Positions 37,245 through 46,581 of a DNA stretch of 64,000 bases are shown here, piece after piece. The stretch lies in assembly GCA_024641705.1 (NCBI GenBank), contig JAHECO010000015.1:1-64000 (forward strand), in the 5' to 3' direction. The notes below the pieces were generated by a model. It worked only from the letters and a program-made list of their open reading frames with translations. It did no database searches and had not been told where the DNA came from. Numbering within the stretch: position 1 is the stretch's first letter; every line of letters starts with the position of its first letter. This DNA is from Candidatus Kryptoniota bacterium (lineage in GTDB: Bacteria > Bacteroidota > Ignavibacteria > Kryptoniales > JAKASW01). A program made the translations under genes and the position numbers.

Positions 37245-38621
37245 ATGCTACGCGACTTTTTTAATAGATTCGAGGCCTTCACCCGTAAACATCAGCTGAT
37301 CTCTGAGAACGACAAGATCATCGTCGGCGTCTCGGGCGGCATAGATTCCGCGGTCCTGCTCGACCTGCTAATCGAGCTCAGGGGACGCACCCACCTGGAA
37401 GTCGCCGTGGCGCATGTAAACCACAGACTCAGGGACGAGGAATCGGACGAAGACGAGAAGTTCGTCAGGAAACTGGCGGAAGAGTACGGGATAGAGTGTT
37501 TCGTGCACGCTGCCGACACGAGAGCGTTCATGGTTGAACACAAGACTTCCCTGCAGGTAGGCGCCCGCGAAATCCGCTATAAGTTTTTCGAGACGGTAAA
37601 GATCCTCAAGAATTTCACGAAAATCGCCACCGCGCACAATGCCAACGACAACGCGGAGACAGTGCTGTTCAATCTTCTGCGCGGTTCCGGTGCCAACGGC
37701 CTTGGCGGGATACCGGTCAAACGTGGCGGCATCATAAGGCCGCTGCTCTTCGCTGAACGGGCGGAGATCGAGCAGTATGCAAAACTCAAGAGCCTGAAGT
37801 TCAGGGAGGATTCTTCCAATCTAAAGAACTATTACACCCGCAATTATATCCGGCATTCAATCCTCCCTGAAATACGCGAGAAAGTAAATCCCGGTATCGT
37901 AGGCACTCTTAACCGCACCGGCGAGATTTTCCAGGAACTCGGATATTTCATCAATAATGAAGTGAGAGTACTGTACCATAGCATAGCGAAAAACTTCGAC
38001 GGTATGAAGCTGGTTCTGGACATTTTCAAACTTAAGAATTCCCTCCTGTTCATACAGGAAAACATAATAATGGTGGCCCTGAAAGATTTTGTTCAGGGCG
38101 AAGTCGACTATGCAAAGGTCCATGCGATTATGGACCTTGTCAATTCTGAGACTGGAAGTTCAATCGAGATCGGCAAGAACGTGGTCGTGTACAGGGACAG
38201 GTACAATCTGGTTTTCATCAGAAACCCCAGGGAGCAGGCCGAGTTCGTGGCGGAGATCATTCCGGGCAAGAAGTACGAATTTGAGGAGTTCTATTTCAAC
38301 AGTGATGTAGTCGACCGGAAGGAAGTGCACTTTTCTCTCTCCCCGGTCGTTGAGTTTGTTGACGCGGATTTGGCGGGTGAGGCGCTCACTCTGCGTAACT
38401 GGCACCAGGGAGACTGGTTTATGCCTCTCGGAATGAAAGGCCGGAAAAAGGTCAGCGATTTTCTGATAGATTCGAAGATCCCTGTTTACCAGAAGAACAA
38501 CGTCCTTGTCCTGAGCAACAAGGACGGAATAATCTGGGTGTGCGGTCTGCGGGTCGACGACAGGTTCAAACTCAAAGAAGAGACAAGGAGAATATTGAAA
38601 CTTGAATTCGGCTATAAATGA
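37245..38621 (+). CDS. tilS: tRNA(Ile)-lysidine synthase
   Basis: TilS ATP-dependently attaches lysine to C34 of tRNA-Ile(CAU), changing its decoding from AUG to AUA; it is essential in most bacteria. The PP-loop motif VSGGIDSAVLLDLL is near residue 27. Other N-domain landmarks are AHVNHRLRDEESDEDE and ATAHNANDNAETVLFNLLRGSG. The C-terminal TilS domain (LRNWHQGDWFMPLGMKGRKKVSDFLID) is present. About 458 aa from the ATG at 37245, which I favour over a TTG that falls in the promoter. It overlaps hpt by 20 nt. The tilS-hpt-ftsH order is a long-conserved bacterial cluster. Confidence 0.95.
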   Translation: MLRDFFNRFEAFTRKHQLISENDKIIVGVSGGIDSAVLLDLLIELRGRTHLEVAVAHVNHRLRDEESDEDEKFVRKLAEEYGIECFVHAADTRAFMVEHKTSLQVGAREIRYKFFETVKILKNFTKIATAHNANDNAETVLFNLLRGSGANGLGGIPVKRGGIIRPLLFAERAEIEQYAKLKSLKFREDSSNLKNYYTRNYIRHSILPEIREKVNPGIVGTLNRTGEIFQELGYFINNEVRVLYHSIAKNFDGMKLVLDIFKLKNSLLFIQENIIMVALKDFVQGEVDYAKVHAIMDLVNSETGSSIEIGKNVVVYRDRYNLVFIRNPREQAEFVAEIIPGKKYEFEEFYFNSDVVDRKEVHFSLSPVVEFVDADLAGEALTLRNWHQGDWFMPLGMKGRKKVSDFLIDSKIPVYQKNNVLVLSNKDGIIWVCGLRVDDRFKLKEETRRILKLEFGYK

Positions 38622-39165
38622 ACCCGATCAGTTCGTATATGTCAACAACGAGAGATTCCGCATGTTTCTGCCGGAGGGGGACATCCAGAAGCGGGTCCAG
38701 GAACTGGCCTCCGTCATAAACCGCGATTACGCGGGGCGGACCCCCATATTCATAGGGGTGTTGAACGGCTCGTTCATCTTCTTTTCGGACCTGATCCGCA
38801 GAATCGAGATCGATTGCGAGATAGATTTTTTCAAGCTCTCGAGCTACGGCGATGCGAAAATTTCTTCCGGGAATGTGAAACTTTTGAAGGACTTGAATTG
38901 TCAAGTAACTGACAGGGATATCATTATCGTGGAGGATATAATCGATTCCGGCTTGTCGATCGACTTCATAAAGAGGTTGATTGCGAAGCAGAATCCGCGT
39001 TCGTTCGCGGTCGTCACCCTGCTCTACAAGAGCGATTGCGTTAAGATCGATTTTAAGGTAGATTATATAGGATTTCCGATTCCCAACCACTTCGTAATCG
39101 GTTACGGATTGGATTACGGTCAGAAGGCAAGGAACTTGAGATCGATATACATATTGGACAAATAG
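38602..39165 (+). CDS. hpt: hypoxanthine phosphoribosyltransferase
   Basis: Type I phosphoribosyltransferase of purine salvage; it converts hypoxanthine (and usually guanine) plus PRPP to IMP or GMP. The PRPP-binding loop is DIIIVEDIIDSG, the flexible-loop region is KLSSYG, and IPNHFVIGYGLDY is the purine-binding C-terminal segment. 187 aa. The start is a TTG at 38602, inside the end of tilS, with AAGGAG 11 nt before it; the first ATG would remove conserved residues. Middle gene of tilS-hpt-ftsH. Confidence 0.93.
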   Translation: MNSAINEPDQFVYVNNERFRMFLPEGDIQKRVQELASVINRDYAGRTPIFIGVLNGSFIFFSDLIRRIEIDCEIDFFKLSSYGDAKISSGNVKLLKDLNCQVTDRDIIIVEDIIDSGLSIDFIKRLIAKQNPRSFAVVTLLYKSDCVKIDFKVDYIGFPIPNHFVIGYGLDYGQKARNLRSIYILDK

Positions 39166-39205
39166 TTCGCAGGTCAGTGACCTGTCGTAGACAGGAGTTT
39201 TGTTG

Positions 39206-41245
39206 ATGCCTAATTCACAGAACGATAGAAATAAAAACGGCCCCCCCAAGCGAAAAGGACCACCGCCGAGTCTGAAGAGGAAGCCGAACCAGCCGCCGGA
39301 AGACGACTTCAACTGGCGTACCGGCAGGATTATAATCGGCTGGGCTGCCATTATCCTGGCGGTCTTCCTGGTGATGACGCTCTTCCGAGGCAACGACAAT
39401 CAGGAGACTGAGATCACATACACACAGTATCAGACACTTCTCGATTCCGGCCTCGTCAAAGAAGCAGTCGTAAAGAAATCCGATGTAAACAATTACGATT
39501 TCCACGGAACATTGAAGGAGCCGACCGAGATCACAACGGAGAGCGGCAGAAGACTCAAAATCACCAAGTTCGTTGTATTCCTGCCGCAGGCAGCAGATCC
39601 AAATGTAATCGCACAGTGGCAGAAGGCGGGGGTGAAATTTAATTTCGTCAAAGAGAGCGACCAGTGGGTGAACGGTCTCATAAACTTTCTCCCATGGGTT
39701 CTCATCCTCGGCATCTGGCTCGTCTTCATGCGCAGGATGCAGGGAAACAACACCAAAGGTATTTTCAGTTTTGGAAAGAGCCGGGCCAAGCTGATGACTG
39801 AGAGCCAGGTAAAGGTGACTTTCCATGATGTAGCCGGTGCTGACGAGGCGAAAGAAGAACTGGGAGAGATAATCGAGTTCTTGAAAGAGCCTGCAAAGTT
39901 CCAGAGGCTGGGCGGCAAGATCCCGCGCGGGGTCCTTCTCCTCGGACCTCCGGGAACAGGCAAGACTCTCCTCGCACGCGCGGTTGCCGGCGAGGCGGGA
40001 GTCCCGTTCTTCTCCATCAGCGGTGCCGACTTCGTCGAAATGTTCGTCGGTGTCGGAGCAAGCCGTGTCCGCGATCTGTTCGACACTGCAAAGAAGAACG
40101 CCCCGTGCATAGTTTTCATAGATGAGATAGACGCTGTCGGAAGGCATCGCGGTGCCGGTTTGGGCGGCGGACACGATGAGCGCGAACAGACGCTCAACCA
40201 GCTCTTGGTGGAGATGGATGGTTTCGAACAGAACAGCGGAACCATCATCATCGCTGCAACCAACCGCCCGGATGTTCTCGACCCTGCCCTTCTGCGGCCG
40301 GGACGGTTCGACAGGCAGATTGTCGTAGACAGGCCTGACGTCAAAGGGAGGGAAGGGATTCTCAAGGTCCACACCAGGAACATACCGCTGTCGGCTGACG
40401 TCGACCTGGGCATCATCGCGAAAGAGACACCTGGATTTGCAGGAGCGGAGCTCGCCAACCTGGTCAATGAAGCTGCCCTGCTGGCGGCAAGGAAGAACAA
40501 TGCCACCGTCAGCATGCCCGACATGGAAGAGGCGAAAGACAAGGTCATGATGGGGCCCGAAAGGAAGAGCACCATCATCTCCGATGAGGAGAAGCGCGTC
40601 ACGGCATTCCACGAATCCGGTCATGTCCTCGTGGCAAAGATGGTTCCCGAGGCCGACCCGGTACACAAAGTAACGATCATCCCTCGCGGACGCGCGCTCG
40701 GGGTCACCACTTATCTCCCGATAGACGAGAAGCATACCTACTCACGCGAGTATCTGCTCGCGATGATAACGTACGCGCTCGGCGGACGGGCGGCGGAGAA
40801 GATCATCTTCAACAAATTTACGACCGGTGCCGGTAACGATATCGAGAAGGCGACAAACATCGCCCGCAAGATGGTCTGCGAGTGGGGCATGAGCGACAAG
40901 CTCGGTCCGCTGACATGGGGAGAGAACGAACAGGAAATCTTCCTAGGCCGCGAAATTACGAAGCACAGAAACTACAGCGAGAAGACCGCGATAGACATCG
41001 ACGGAGAGATCAGGTCGATCGTCCTGTCGTGCATGTCTCGTGCGGAGAAGATAATAAACGAGCACCCCGATGCACTGGACAGGCTGGCAAACGCTCTTCT
41101 GGAGCGCGAGATACTCGATGCCGATGAAATCGACAAAGCCATCCGCGGCGAAGAGCTGCCCCCGTTCGTAAAGCCAAACGGCAACGGCAAGCCCCAGGCG
41201 GACAGCACACAGGGACAAATCACGTCTACGACGATCAAGAGCTAA
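39206..41245 (+). CDS. ftsH: ATP-dependent zinc metalloprotease FtsH
   Basis: Inner-membrane AAA protease that degrades misassembled membrane proteins and regulators. A basic, Pro-rich N-terminus is followed by a membrane segment at about 41-60, a periplasmic domain, and a second membrane segment at about 154-175. The AAA module has Walker A GPPGTGKT at 247-254, Walker B IVFIDEID and second-region-of-homology residues RPGRFDRQ. The zinc protease domain has HESGH at 468-472. 679 aa. The ATG at 39206 has AGGAG 8 nt upstream; TTG codons just before it lack that spacing. Confidence 0.97.
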   Translation: MPNSQNDRNKNGPPKRKGPPPSLKRKPNQPPEDDFNWRTGRIIIGWAAIILAVFLVMTLFRGNDNQETEITYTQYQTLLDSGLVKEAVVKKSDVNNYDFHGTLKEPTEITTESGRRLKITKFVVFLPQAADPNVIAQWQKAGVKFNFVKESDQWVNGLINFLPWVLILGIWLVFMRRMQGNNTKGIFSFGKSRAKLMTESQVKVTFHDVAGADEAKEELGEIIEFLKEPAKFQRLGGKIPRGVLLLGPPGTGKTLLARAVAGEAGVPFFSISGADFVEMFVGVGASRVRDLFDTAKKNAPCIVFIDEIDAVGRHRGAGLGGGHDEREQTLNQLLVEMDGFEQNSGTIIIAATNRPDVLDPALLRPGRFDRQIVVDRPDVKGREGILKVHTRNIPLSADVDLGIIAKETPGFAGAELANLVNEAALLAARKNNATVSMPDMEEAKDKVMMGPERKSTIISDEEKRVTAFHESGHVLVAKMVPEADPVHKVTIIPRGRALGVTTYLPIDEKHTYSREYLLAMITYALGGRAAEKIIFNKFTTGAGNDIEKATNIARKMVCEWGMSDKLGPLTWGENEQEIFLGREITKHRNYSEKTAIDIDGEIRSIVLSCMSRAEKIINEHPDALDRLANALLEREILDADEIDKAIRGEELPPFVKPNGNGKPQADSTQGQITSTTIKS

Positions 41246-41317
41246 GGACCAACCGGATTTGCAGAACCCGCAGGGAGCAGAGCATTTTGACGGGCACACG
41301 GCACCGGGATTGATCTA

Positions 41318-41995
41318 ATGGATCAGACCGTGGTTCAGGATACCGTAGACTTCAAGGCGGAGCTCGTCAGGAAGGGGATACACCTTGTTTCCCTCGTCAT
41401 CCCTCTGCTATACTACTTCATCCCAAAATCGGTCGCGCTGTGGATACTCATCCCCCTCACCGCGGCTTTCATCGTAGTGGACCTGGCGCGGTACGACGTA
41501 GACCTGATCTCCAGGCTCTTCTATCGGTTCTTCGGTTTTCTTTTGCGCACGCACGAGGTCGACAGAGAAAAGCACGCGCTTAACGGCGCCACCTACATGC
41601 TTATCTCTGCCGTGATCTGCGTGTTGATCTTTCCGAAGTTCATCATGATAAGCAGTTTCACCGTCCTCATCCTCGGTGACGCGTCGTCGGCGGTATTCGG
41701 AAAGAGGTTCGGGAGGCACAAGATATTTCCGGGCCGGGGCACGCCTAAGAGTTACGAAGGAAGCCTCGCCTTTGTCGTGGCGGCGACTGTCGCCGTGATT
41801 CTGAGTCCGAAGATCGACTACCTCGTTGCCGAGTATGCCATCGGGGCAGCGGCAGGCGTGTTCGCGGCCGCGGCCGAGGTACTCTCCTACAAAATCGTCG
41901 ACGACAACATCGCAGTCCCGATTACCTTCGGGCTCTCCATGTGGGCAATGTATATCTTATTCCTTCCCCACCTGAACGTTTTCTTTCTCGGGTAG
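41318..41995 (+). CDS. SEC59/DGK1/VTE5-family membrane lipid kinase-like protein
   Basis: A 225-aa protein with about six membrane helices. Residues ELVRKGIHLVSLVIPLLYYF and LILGDASSAVFGKRFGRHKI fit the family of dolichol kinase (SEC59), CTP-dependent diacylglycerol kinase (DGK1) and phytol kinase (VTE5); bacterial members are often labelled phosphatidate cytidylyltransferase. The GDASSAVFGKRFG segment is the likely nucleotide/Mg motif. It follows ftsH after 72 nt and may be the last gene of that transcript. The real substrate (polyprenol, phytol or diacylglycerol) is unknown. Confidence 0.8.
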   Translation: MDQTVVQDTVDFKAELVRKGIHLVSLVIPLLYYFIPKSVALWILIPLTAAFIVVDLARYDVDLISRLFYRFFGFLLRTHEVDREKHALNGATYMLISAVICVLIFPKFIMISSFTVLILGDASSAVFGKRFGRHKIFPGRGTPKSYEGSLAFVVAATVAVILSPKIDYLVAEYAIGAAAGVFAAAAEVLSYKIVDDNIAVPITFGLSMWAMYILFLPHLNVFFLG

Positions 41996-42097
41996 AGCCC
42001 GGGCCACCGGACACAATCTCCACGCACTGAACAGCCCGCAGAAACGCCCGCAAGCTCCGGAAGAATACATACTCCCGGACGATTCCGTTGCAGGCGG

Positions 42098-42688
42098 CTA
42101 ACGTCTGCTCACGAATTCATTCCCTTTCAGGAAGAATCTCCATTTCGACTCGGTACCGTTTCGGATACCGATGCGCGTCGAGCTTTCGATGTCGGCACCC
42201 CTAACCTTATAGCCGTCGTCCGCGATGAAGAGTCCCTTTCCGTCCAGCCTCACCCCGTTCAGAGCGCGGTCTATTCCCATTGCCTGACACAACTTCGCAG
42301 GGCCGTTGGTCAAGTTATGGAGTAGCTCGGTCTTTCTACGCCGGCACATTTCGTCTATGCCTGCCACCGGTTCGAGAGCCCGGACCAGGAGCGCGGCCGG
42401 GAATCCCTTCCTCTCCGTGACGATGTTGAAGCAAAAATGCATGCCGTAAGTGAAATATACGTACGATAGCCCGCCGTCCTCAAACATAACCTTGTTTCTC
42501 TCGGTCATGCCGTTGGCGGCATGACTGGCAGGATCGTTGCCTACGTAGGCTTCGACCTCGACAATCCGTCCTGCGACAATCCTTCCTTTGATATTCCGGA
42601 CAAGAACCTTCCCAATAATTTCCGGGACGAGGCTGAAGGTATCGCGGCGGTAGAAGCCGAGGGGGAGTGGATTGTAGTGACGTTTCAT
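42098..42688 (-). CDS. 3-methyladenine DNA glycosylase (AAG/MPG family)
   Basis: Single-domain alkyladenine DNA glycosylase that flips out and excises alkylated or deaminated purines. Conserved AAG segments are VEVEAYVGNDPASHA (with the catalytic Glu), GLSYVYFTYGMHFCFNIVTE (Tyr intercalation region), RALEPVAG and LTNGPAKLCQAMGI. 196 aa, the usual bacterial length. It is monocistronic. It is a second alkylation-repair enzyme, unrelated in fold to the AlkD-like one at 15562. Confidence 0.95.
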   Translation of the reverse strand: MKRHYNPLPLGFYRRDTFSLVPEIIGKVLVRNIKGRIVAGRIVEVEAYVGNDPASHAANGMTERNKVMFEDGGLSYVYFTYGMHFCFNIVTERKGFPAALLVRALEPVAGIDEMCRRRKTELLHNLTNGPAKLCQAMGIDRALNGVRLDGKGLFIADDGYKVRGADIESSTRIGIRNGTESKWRFFLKGNEFVSRR

Positions 42689-43193
42689 TTCAAGTCAACT
42701 TGGAGACGCGTTGGACTCCGATAACCGAGCCAGTCGTATTTTAAAGAATTTCCGTGGCAACAAATGCAGGTACCCTTCGTTGGACAATGAGAGTCGCTCA
42801 GGAAAACGCTTCAACTTCAACAATCACCCTCACCTTAATGAGGTTGTCCCAAAACAAGGAAAATGTCATTCTGAAGGAGCGGAGCGACTGAAGAATCCAC
42901 TTATTCGTTCTGAAAAATGGATGCTTCACTTCGTTCAGCATGACAGACAAGACTTTCTGGACAGCCTCACCGAAGGAGCGCGATGCAGCGTGGAGATACT
43001 CGATGCAGCGGAGACCTTCGAATAAACCCGAGGCAACGTTTATAAGAATAGGTCAAGGATCAATTGTGGCGAAAGACTTTGCGCCTCCGCGTCTCCCGTT
43101 CATTGTTATAAGAATAAGACATACGGGATGCCGCTCAAAAAGTCAGATAGACTCTTCACGGTCTGTCGAGAAAGCGGCATTCACGGTGAACAC
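42689..43193. other. repeat-bearing intergenic region between the AAG gene and ruvB
   Basis: 505 nt without a gene. It holds copy 1 of the 129-bp repeat (42840-42968). Just after it comes a small tandem-like pair sharing CGATGCAGCG (42981-43015 area), and then two short echoes of ATAAGAATA. No open frame looks coding. No convincing terminator for ruvB is present, only a 4-bp stem before a T-run near 43140-43155. Confidence 0.6.
42840..42968 (+). repeat. 129-bp interspersed repeat, copy 1
   Basis: It matches 53730-53858 at 127 of 129 positions in the same orientation. Inside, 42864-42898 (TGTCATTCTGAAGGAG...) and 42919-42945 (...TTCAGCATGACA) form an imperfect inverted repeat with TGTCAT / ATGACA ends. 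It encodes no transposase, so it is a small non-autonomous or REP-like element. Short frames within it translate to peptides of the kind often mis-annotated as proteins. Confidence 0.95.
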
Positions 43194-44282
43194 CTACGCG
43201 TCCGGTTTCTTTCCCGTCTCTTCGAAGGAGAGGCTGGTCTGGGCCGACGAAGGCCGCTTCTTTTTCCCCAGAAATTCGTAGGCCTTCTCTGTCGCTTCCC
43301 GCCCCCGGAGCGTCCTTCTGAGGTAACCCTTCTGCAGTAGAAAGGGCTCGTATACTTCTTCTATTGTTCCTGCTTCCTCGCTCACCACCGCTGCGATTGA
43401 ATTGACGCCGACAGGTCCTCCCTTGTAGTAGTCGACGATGGTCGCAAGGATTTTCCTGTCCATCTCGTCGAGCCCGGTCTTGTCCACCTCCAGCTGATCG
43501 AGCGCATGCCTGGCGACGTCAAGGTCGATCTTGCTTTTCCCTTTCACATCGGCGTAGTCGCGTGTGCGTCTTAACAGTCTGTTCGCTATACGAGGTGTTC
43601 CCCTGCTTCGCCGGGCAATCTCGAACGCGGCCTCCTTTTCGATTCCGACCTTCAGTATGGAGGCAGATCTCAAAACGATCTTCTCCAGGAAATCGTCGTC
43701 GTAATATTCGAGCCTTTCGATTATTCCAAACCTCGATCTGAACGGGTTGCTCAGGAGACCCGCCCGCGTCGTCGCGGCCACTAGGGTGAACGGGTTCACG
43801 TTAAGCTGCACGTTGCGAGCTCCCGGGCCGCGGTCTACCACTATGGACAGCCTGTAGTCCTCCATCGCCCCGTACAGTATTTCTTCCACGGCAGCCGGCA
43901 TCCTGTGCACTTCGTCGATGAAGACGACAACACCCTTTGAAATCGAGGTTAGAATGCCCGCAAGGTCGCCAGCCTTCTCCAGCGATGGGCCGGTCGTGGA
44001 AATGATCTCACAACCCATTTCGTTGGCTATAATATTGGCGAGCGTTGTCTTGCCGAGTCCAGGAGGGCCCATCAGCAGGACATGGTCAAGAGCTTCCTTG
44101 CGTTTCTTAGCCGCCTGTATGAAAACGCTGAGCTTGTCGACTATCTTCTTCTGCCCGACAAAGTCCTTCAGCAGTTTCGGGCGCAGCGCCCTGTCAAACT
44201 TGATATCTTCGCCGGTCTTGTCCGGCGAGATCGCGCGGTCGGACTCGGAGACTTTCCGTCGACCCGATTTTTCTTTGCTCAT
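43194..44282 (-). CDS. ruvB: Holliday junction branch-migration ATPase RuvB
   Basis: Hexameric AAA motor that drives branch migration with RuvA. Walker A is GPPGLGKTT, Walker B VVFIDEVHRM, sensor 1 VAATTRAGLLSNPFRSRFG and arginine finger SRGTPRIANRLLRR. The C-terminal winged-helix DNA-binding domain is GPVGVNSIAAVVSEEAGTIE to LQKGYLRRTLRGR. 362 aa, slightly long at the N-terminus. A promoter at 44289-44317 ends 6 nt before the ATG, so the mRNA may be leaderless. ruvA and ruvC are not adjacent. Confidence 0.96.
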   Translation of the reverse strand: MSKEKSGRRKVSESDRAISPDKTGEDIKFDRALRPKLLKDFVGQKKIVDKLSVFIQAAKKRKEALDHVLLMGPPGLGKTTLANIIANEMGCEIISTTGPSLEKAGDLAGILTSISKGVVVFIDEVHRMPAAVEEILYGAMEDYRLSIVVDRGPGARNVQLNVNPFTLVAATTRAGLLSNPFRSRFGIIERLEYYDDDFLEKIVLRSASILKVGIEKEAAFEIARRSRGTPRIANRLLRRTRDYADVKGKSKIDLDVARHALDQLEVDKTGLDEMDRKILATIVDYYKGGPVGVNSIAAVVSEEAGTIEEVYEPFLLQKGYLRRTLRGREATEKAYEFLGKKKRPSSAQTSLSFEETGKKPDA

Positions 44283-44288
44283 TGAGTC

Positions 44289-44317
44289 AATTTAAACCCG
44301 TGGGGAGTGAAACGCAA
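44289..44317 (-). promoter_or_regulatory. putative promoter of ruvB, leaderless
   Basis: TTGCGT, 17-nt spacer, TAAATT (then GA) on the minus strand. The -10 ends 6 nt before the ATG at 44282, so the start site would be at the first codon. Confidence 0.55.
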
Positions 44318-44354
44318 TTTACCGCCGCGTTCGCGCATACCGTACGTAGGGACA

Positions 44355-46556
44355 CTACTTCGTCTGCATTACGAACACGCCGTTCCAATCCGCCGGCGGC
44401 GGCTCCAGCTCGTAAAGCCTGCTCCTTTCGAGGTACATCTCCGAAGGATAGTCGGATGAATCGATGGAGAGCGCCTTCTCGAACAGCTCCGATGCAACAC
44501 CCCACTCTCTGCTTCGGTACTTGGCAAGCCCCGCACAATACACTTCGACCAGCTCCTTTTGGTCGGTGCCGATCCCGTCGGCCATATCGCCGACCAGTTC
44601 GTAGACCTTGACCGGCCTGGTCCTTCCTTTCACGATTATCAGGTCAAGCTCACGCGCGAATATCCTCTCCTTGACGAGCCCATAGGTATACTCGCTGAGG
44701 AGAATTCGGGTCCTGTACATCTTGTTGGCTCCCTCGAGGCGCGAGGCGAGGTTTACGTTGTCTCCGATGACGGTGTAATCGAAGCGTTCCTTCCCGCCGA
44801 CGTTCCCGACGACCATCTCCCCGGAATTTATCCCTATCCTGAAACTTAGAATCGGTTTCCCCTCCTCGGTCCATTTCGAGTGGAGTCCGTCGAGTTTCTT
44901 CGTCATCTCTATCGCCGTCCTGCATGCTTTGTAGGCGTGGTCTCGCAGTTCGAGCGGGGCGCCCCAGAATGCGATTATTGCATCCCCTATGTATTTGTCC
45001 AATGTCCCGGAATTTTCAAAGACGACCTCGGTCATCGCCGTCAGGTACTCATTCAGGTGTGCAACGAGGTCCTCAGGCGCCAGCTTCTCGCTCACTCCCG
45101 TGAAATTGGCTATGTCCGAGAAGAGGACGGTTATGGTCTTCCGTTCTCCGCCGAGCCTGACAAGATCAGGATTTCCGACGAGCTGGTTCACCACAGAGGG
45201 ATCCACGTAACGGCTGAACAGCGACTTAATGGCCGCCTTCGCCCTTCGTTCAGAGACGAACTGGTACACGACCACCGATACGTAGGTAAACGAGTATGCC
45301 AGAATGGGGTATATGATCTTGAGTACCAGGTTATCCCTGACGAACAGGAAAAAAGCGGCCTCATAAGAAGCATAGACCATGGCCGCTGTTACCACGAAAG
45401 GCACGAATATCACGAGTATCATTCTCGAGTGCTTCGCGGACTTGAACAGGAACGAGGTCATGGCAATCAGCAGGGCTCCCACGAACATCTCCACGAAATC
45501 GACAAGCGGCGTCGAGGGTCTATAGAAATCCCCGTCAAGCAGAGTTTCTATCGCGCTGGCGTGAATCTCGACCCCATAGGCCAGGTTGCTGTGTGCTTCC
45601 GCCTTGTGCTTTAGAAATGGGATGGGCTTCAGGTCTCCGGACTCCGGATACTCCGCACCGATCAGGACAATTTTGTCCTTGAATATATTGCTGGCGCGAA
45701 GTGAGTCGAAGAGGTTCAGTTGTTGTCCGAAATCCGCCTCGTCCCGCGTCGTGAAGGTTGAATCATCCAGGACCTCCCAGATGTCACGGGTCGGGAAGCT
45801 TCCTGTCGGCCCGGAGTAGTTAATGAGCATAGAGCCTTCATCGTACTTCGGAATTCTGATGTGGCCGAGCTGAAAGTACGTCGAGCTGTCGGCGGCGAGC
45901 GAATTGCCAAGGCCGAGGAACCTGGAAACCGCCTCAAACGCGAACGACGGGACCATCCTGTACTGGTCCGGACCCGTAGGAAACCGGACCATCGGAACGT
46001 ATCTGCGGTAGACGCCGTCGGCATCGTTTCTCACATACACTGCGCCCATCGAGCTGTCTGCCCTGAGGAAGATATTGTGGAAATAGTTGCCGCTCTTAAG
46101 GATCGTATAGCGTCCGCTGACTGAGATGGTATTGCGTACAGCCAGCACCGTGGACGGATATCTCGTCAGCGTCGCCGCAAATGTGCTGTCGTCCCCGGGC
46201 AGAGGAGAACCGCCGTCAAAAGTCACATCCAAGCCGACGACCTTCGCCCCGGCACTATAAAGATTCCTGATGGCCCGCGCGTAATACTTTCTCGGAAAGA
46301 AAACGGTATTGGGAAGTGCCGGAAAAGACTGATCGGTTATCGCCACGATCACGACCTTAGAAGTGTCGCCGATTTCCGTGCCTCCGCGATACTCGAAACG
46401 CTGGTCGATTGTCCGCAGTTGGGCCGTCTTCAGGAAAGGAACTTCGAATGGGATGTCTCTGGAAAGGAGAAACGCCACCGTCGCGGAAAGAGCCGCCATT
46501 ATGAGCGGCAGTACAAGTTTCCTGGTTGTCGATAGTGTGCCGCTGACGATTTGCAT
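44355..46556 (-). CDS. CHASE2-domain adenylate cyclase
   Basis: Membrane class III cyclase. One N-terminal membrane helix at about 14-32 leads into a periplasmic CHASE2 sensor domain at about 35-345. Three membrane helices follow (352-371, 378-397, 410-433), then the cyclase domain at about 465-650. Metal ligands are Asp481 (LFSDIANFT) and Asp525 (DKYIGDA). Lys521 and Thr595 occupy the adenine-selecting positions, and Asn602 and Arg606 the transition-state positions. All catalytic residues are present, so ATP to cAMP is expected. The C-terminal 70 residues are TPR-like. It is the last gene of a four-gene operon with FecR and a beta-barrel. Confidence 0.93.
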   Translation of the reverse strand: MQIVSGTLSTTRKLVLPLIMAALSATVAFLLSRDIPFEVPFLKTAQLRTIDQRFEYRGGTEIGDTSKVVIVAITDQSFPALPNTVFFPRKYYARAIRNLYSAGAKVVGLDVTFDGGSPLPGDDSTFAATLTRYPSTVLAVRNTISVSGRYTILKSGNYFHNIFLRADSSMGAVYVRNDADGVYRRYVPMVRFPTGPDQYRMVPSFAFEAVSRFLGLGNSLAADSSTYFQLGHIRIPKYDEGSMLINYSGPTGSFPTRDIWEVLDDSTFTTRDEADFGQQLNLFDSLRASNIFKDKIVLIGAEYPESGDLKPIPFLKHKAEAHSNLAYGVEIHASAIETLLDGDFYRPSTPLVDFVEMFVGALLIAMTSFLFKSAKHSRMILVIFVPFVVTAAMVYASYEAAFFLFVRDNLVLKIIYPILAYSFTYVSVVVYQFVSERRAKAAIKSLFSRYVDPSVVNQLVGNPDLVRLGGERKTITVLFSDIANFTGVSEKLAPEDLVAHLNEYLTAMTEVVFENSGTLDKYIGDAIIAFWGAPLELRDHAYKACRTAIEMTKKLDGLHSKWTEEGKPILSFRIGINSGEMVVGNVGGKERFDYTVIGDNVNLASRLEGANKMYRTRILLSEYTYGLVKERIFARELDLIIVKGRTRPVKVYELVGDMADGIGTDQKELVEVYCAGLAKYRSREWGVASELFEKALSIDSSDYPSEMYLERSRLYELEPPPADWNGVFVMQTK

Positions 46557-46581
46557 TTACTGAATGTTACGCCGCGAGACG

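Noticed and set aside
39215-40735. Long open frame antisense to ftsH
   Set aside because: ftsH is unmistakable on the plus strand; the antisense product has no family resemblance or ribosome-binding site.
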